The notes under the pieces were generated by a model. That model was not told where the DNA came from, made no database searches, and saw only the letters and a program-made list of their open reading frames with translations. Below, piece after piece: positions 60,397-60,897 of a DNA stretch of 60,897 nt. Every line of letters begins with the position of its first letter. The stretch's first letter is position 1. The position numbers and the translations under genes are program-made. The DNA is from DATAVB01 sp040414495 (GTDB taxonomy: Bacteria; Actinomycetota; Actinomycetes; Mycobacteriales; QHCD01). Location of the stretch: the NCBI GenBank assembly GCA_040414495.1, contig JBEDUI010000274.1:1-60897 (forward strand), in the 5' to 3' direction.

Positions 60397-60897
60397 TTAA
60401 GTCTGATGCTTTTGACCGGCACGAAAGGTGCTGTGGGCTGCTGGTTTGCCCCAGCTCAGTTGCCCGACGACGTCAAAGCTCAGCACCTCACCGATGGCGT
60501 GCCGGGACAGCAATGCTGTGAGTTCCGTGTCGAAGCCCGCGGAATCGGTCATCCGATCGCGGGAGAGCCCGCTCCGTGAATGAAGTGACTCGATGTATTC
60601 CGAAATGGTCTGTCTGGTCGGAACTGGCGCGGACCGAAGGTAGTGAACCGGCTCGTAATAGCCGTGATCCACGATACGTGGAAACAGTCCGTACCTATGT
60701 TGATCACGGTTACTGGAGTACCGGGCTATTTTCTGGTTGAGTTCGTCGGACCAGGCTGCGGCTGCCTCGTACTGGCTGATGATGGCGAGGTATCCCTGTG
60801 GGTGTAGGGCATTGGCGAACCGCGGCATCACGGTGTCGAGATCCATCCAGTGCAGGCTGCCGGCGCACACGATGAGTCCGTACGGAGGCCGGAGGTC
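60397..60897 (-). CDS. class I SAM-dependent methyltransferase, 5' end outside window
   Basis: The frame is open through the right edge. The visible 166 residues begin DLRPPYGLIVCAGSLHWMDLDTV, where VCAGSLHWMD is motif II/III of Methyltransf_11-type enzymes, followed by LHPQGYLAIISQYEA. The N-terminal SAM-binding motif I is missing because the gene is cut. The C-terminal part (RQTISEYIESLHSRSGLSRDRM) matches small-molecule methyltransferases. It ends 131 bases upstream of the MFS start on the same strand. Confidence 0.82.
   Translation of the reverse strand, partial: DLRPPYGLIVCAGSLHWMDLDTVMPRFANALHPQGYLAIISQYEAAAAWSDELNQKIARYSSNRDQHRYGLFPRIVDHGYYEPVHYLRSAPVPTRQTISEYIESLHSRSGLSRDRMTDSAGFDTELTALLSRHAIGEVLSFDVVGQLSWGKPAAHSTFRAGQKHQT

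Overview
The window reads as chromosomal DNA of a high-GC actinomycete. The basis is very GC-rich coding sequence with many GTG starts and some TTG starts, a BldC regulator, a DUF3073 protein, F420-dependent enzymes (an Fgd-like protein and a second luciferase-like oxidoreductase), an LtrA protein and BlaI/M56 pairs without penicillin-sensor domains. The block purF - purM - DUF3073 - branched-chain amino acid dehydrogenase - bldC matches, from memory, the Streptomyces order around bldC. I cannot name a genus. No tRNA, rRNA, CRISPR array or complete insertion sequence was seen.

Layout. 1-5.0 kb: purine synthesis (purF truncated at the left edge, purM), DUF3073, vdh, bldC with a good promoter and terminator. 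5.1-8.9 kb: thioesterase, aminotransferase, then an S4 ribosomal protein gene and a DUF2470 haem/iron-type gene diverging from a near-perfect DtxR/IdeR-type iron box. 8.9-16.6 kb: an orphan family 5 substrate-binding protein, a membrane protein, a split RibD-like reductase/deaminase pair, a DMT transporter, DUF899, rhodanese and fgd. 16.6-20.3 kb: cytochrome bd oxidase (cydAB) diverging from a BlaI/M56 pair, with two identical-geometry BlaI-type operators between them. 20.3-22.6 kb: a repeat-rich patch (52-bp tandem units, 11-bp tandem units, an LLM oxidoreductase, a small gene and a 192-bp MITE-like element).

22.6-45.6 kb holds two separate carbohydrate loci. The first is GH127 beta-L-arabinofuranosidase + sugar ABC importer + divergent LacI. 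The second is LacI + sugar ABC importer + GH51 alpha-L-arabinofuranosidase + secreted GH43 endo-arabinanase, preceded by a Gfo/Idh/MocA oxidoreductase and another LacI. Together they outline capture, import and breakdown of arabinan and L-arabinosides. Between them sit an anti-sigma / anti-anti-sigma / SpoIIE-type phosphatase module, two TetR genes, and a second BlaI/M56 pair with its own operators and an attached ABC exporter-like pair.

45.6-56.9 kb: a zinc-type CDF exporter with an ArsR/SmtB regulator and operator, alpha/beta hydrolase, HrpA helicase, a small unknown gene, YceI, TetR, LtrA, SDR, VOC and GNAT proteins. 57-60.9 kb: a YdcF/WbqC pair preceded by a possible frameshifted ORF, an MFS transporter and a methyltransferase cut by the right edge; this may be the edge of an accessory locus continuing beyond the window.

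The most interesting signals are regulatory: the iron box shared with a ribosomal protein gene, the paired BlaI operators at cydAB with a differently specified second BlaI system 13 kb away, and the clustered repeat families at 20.3-22.6 kb.
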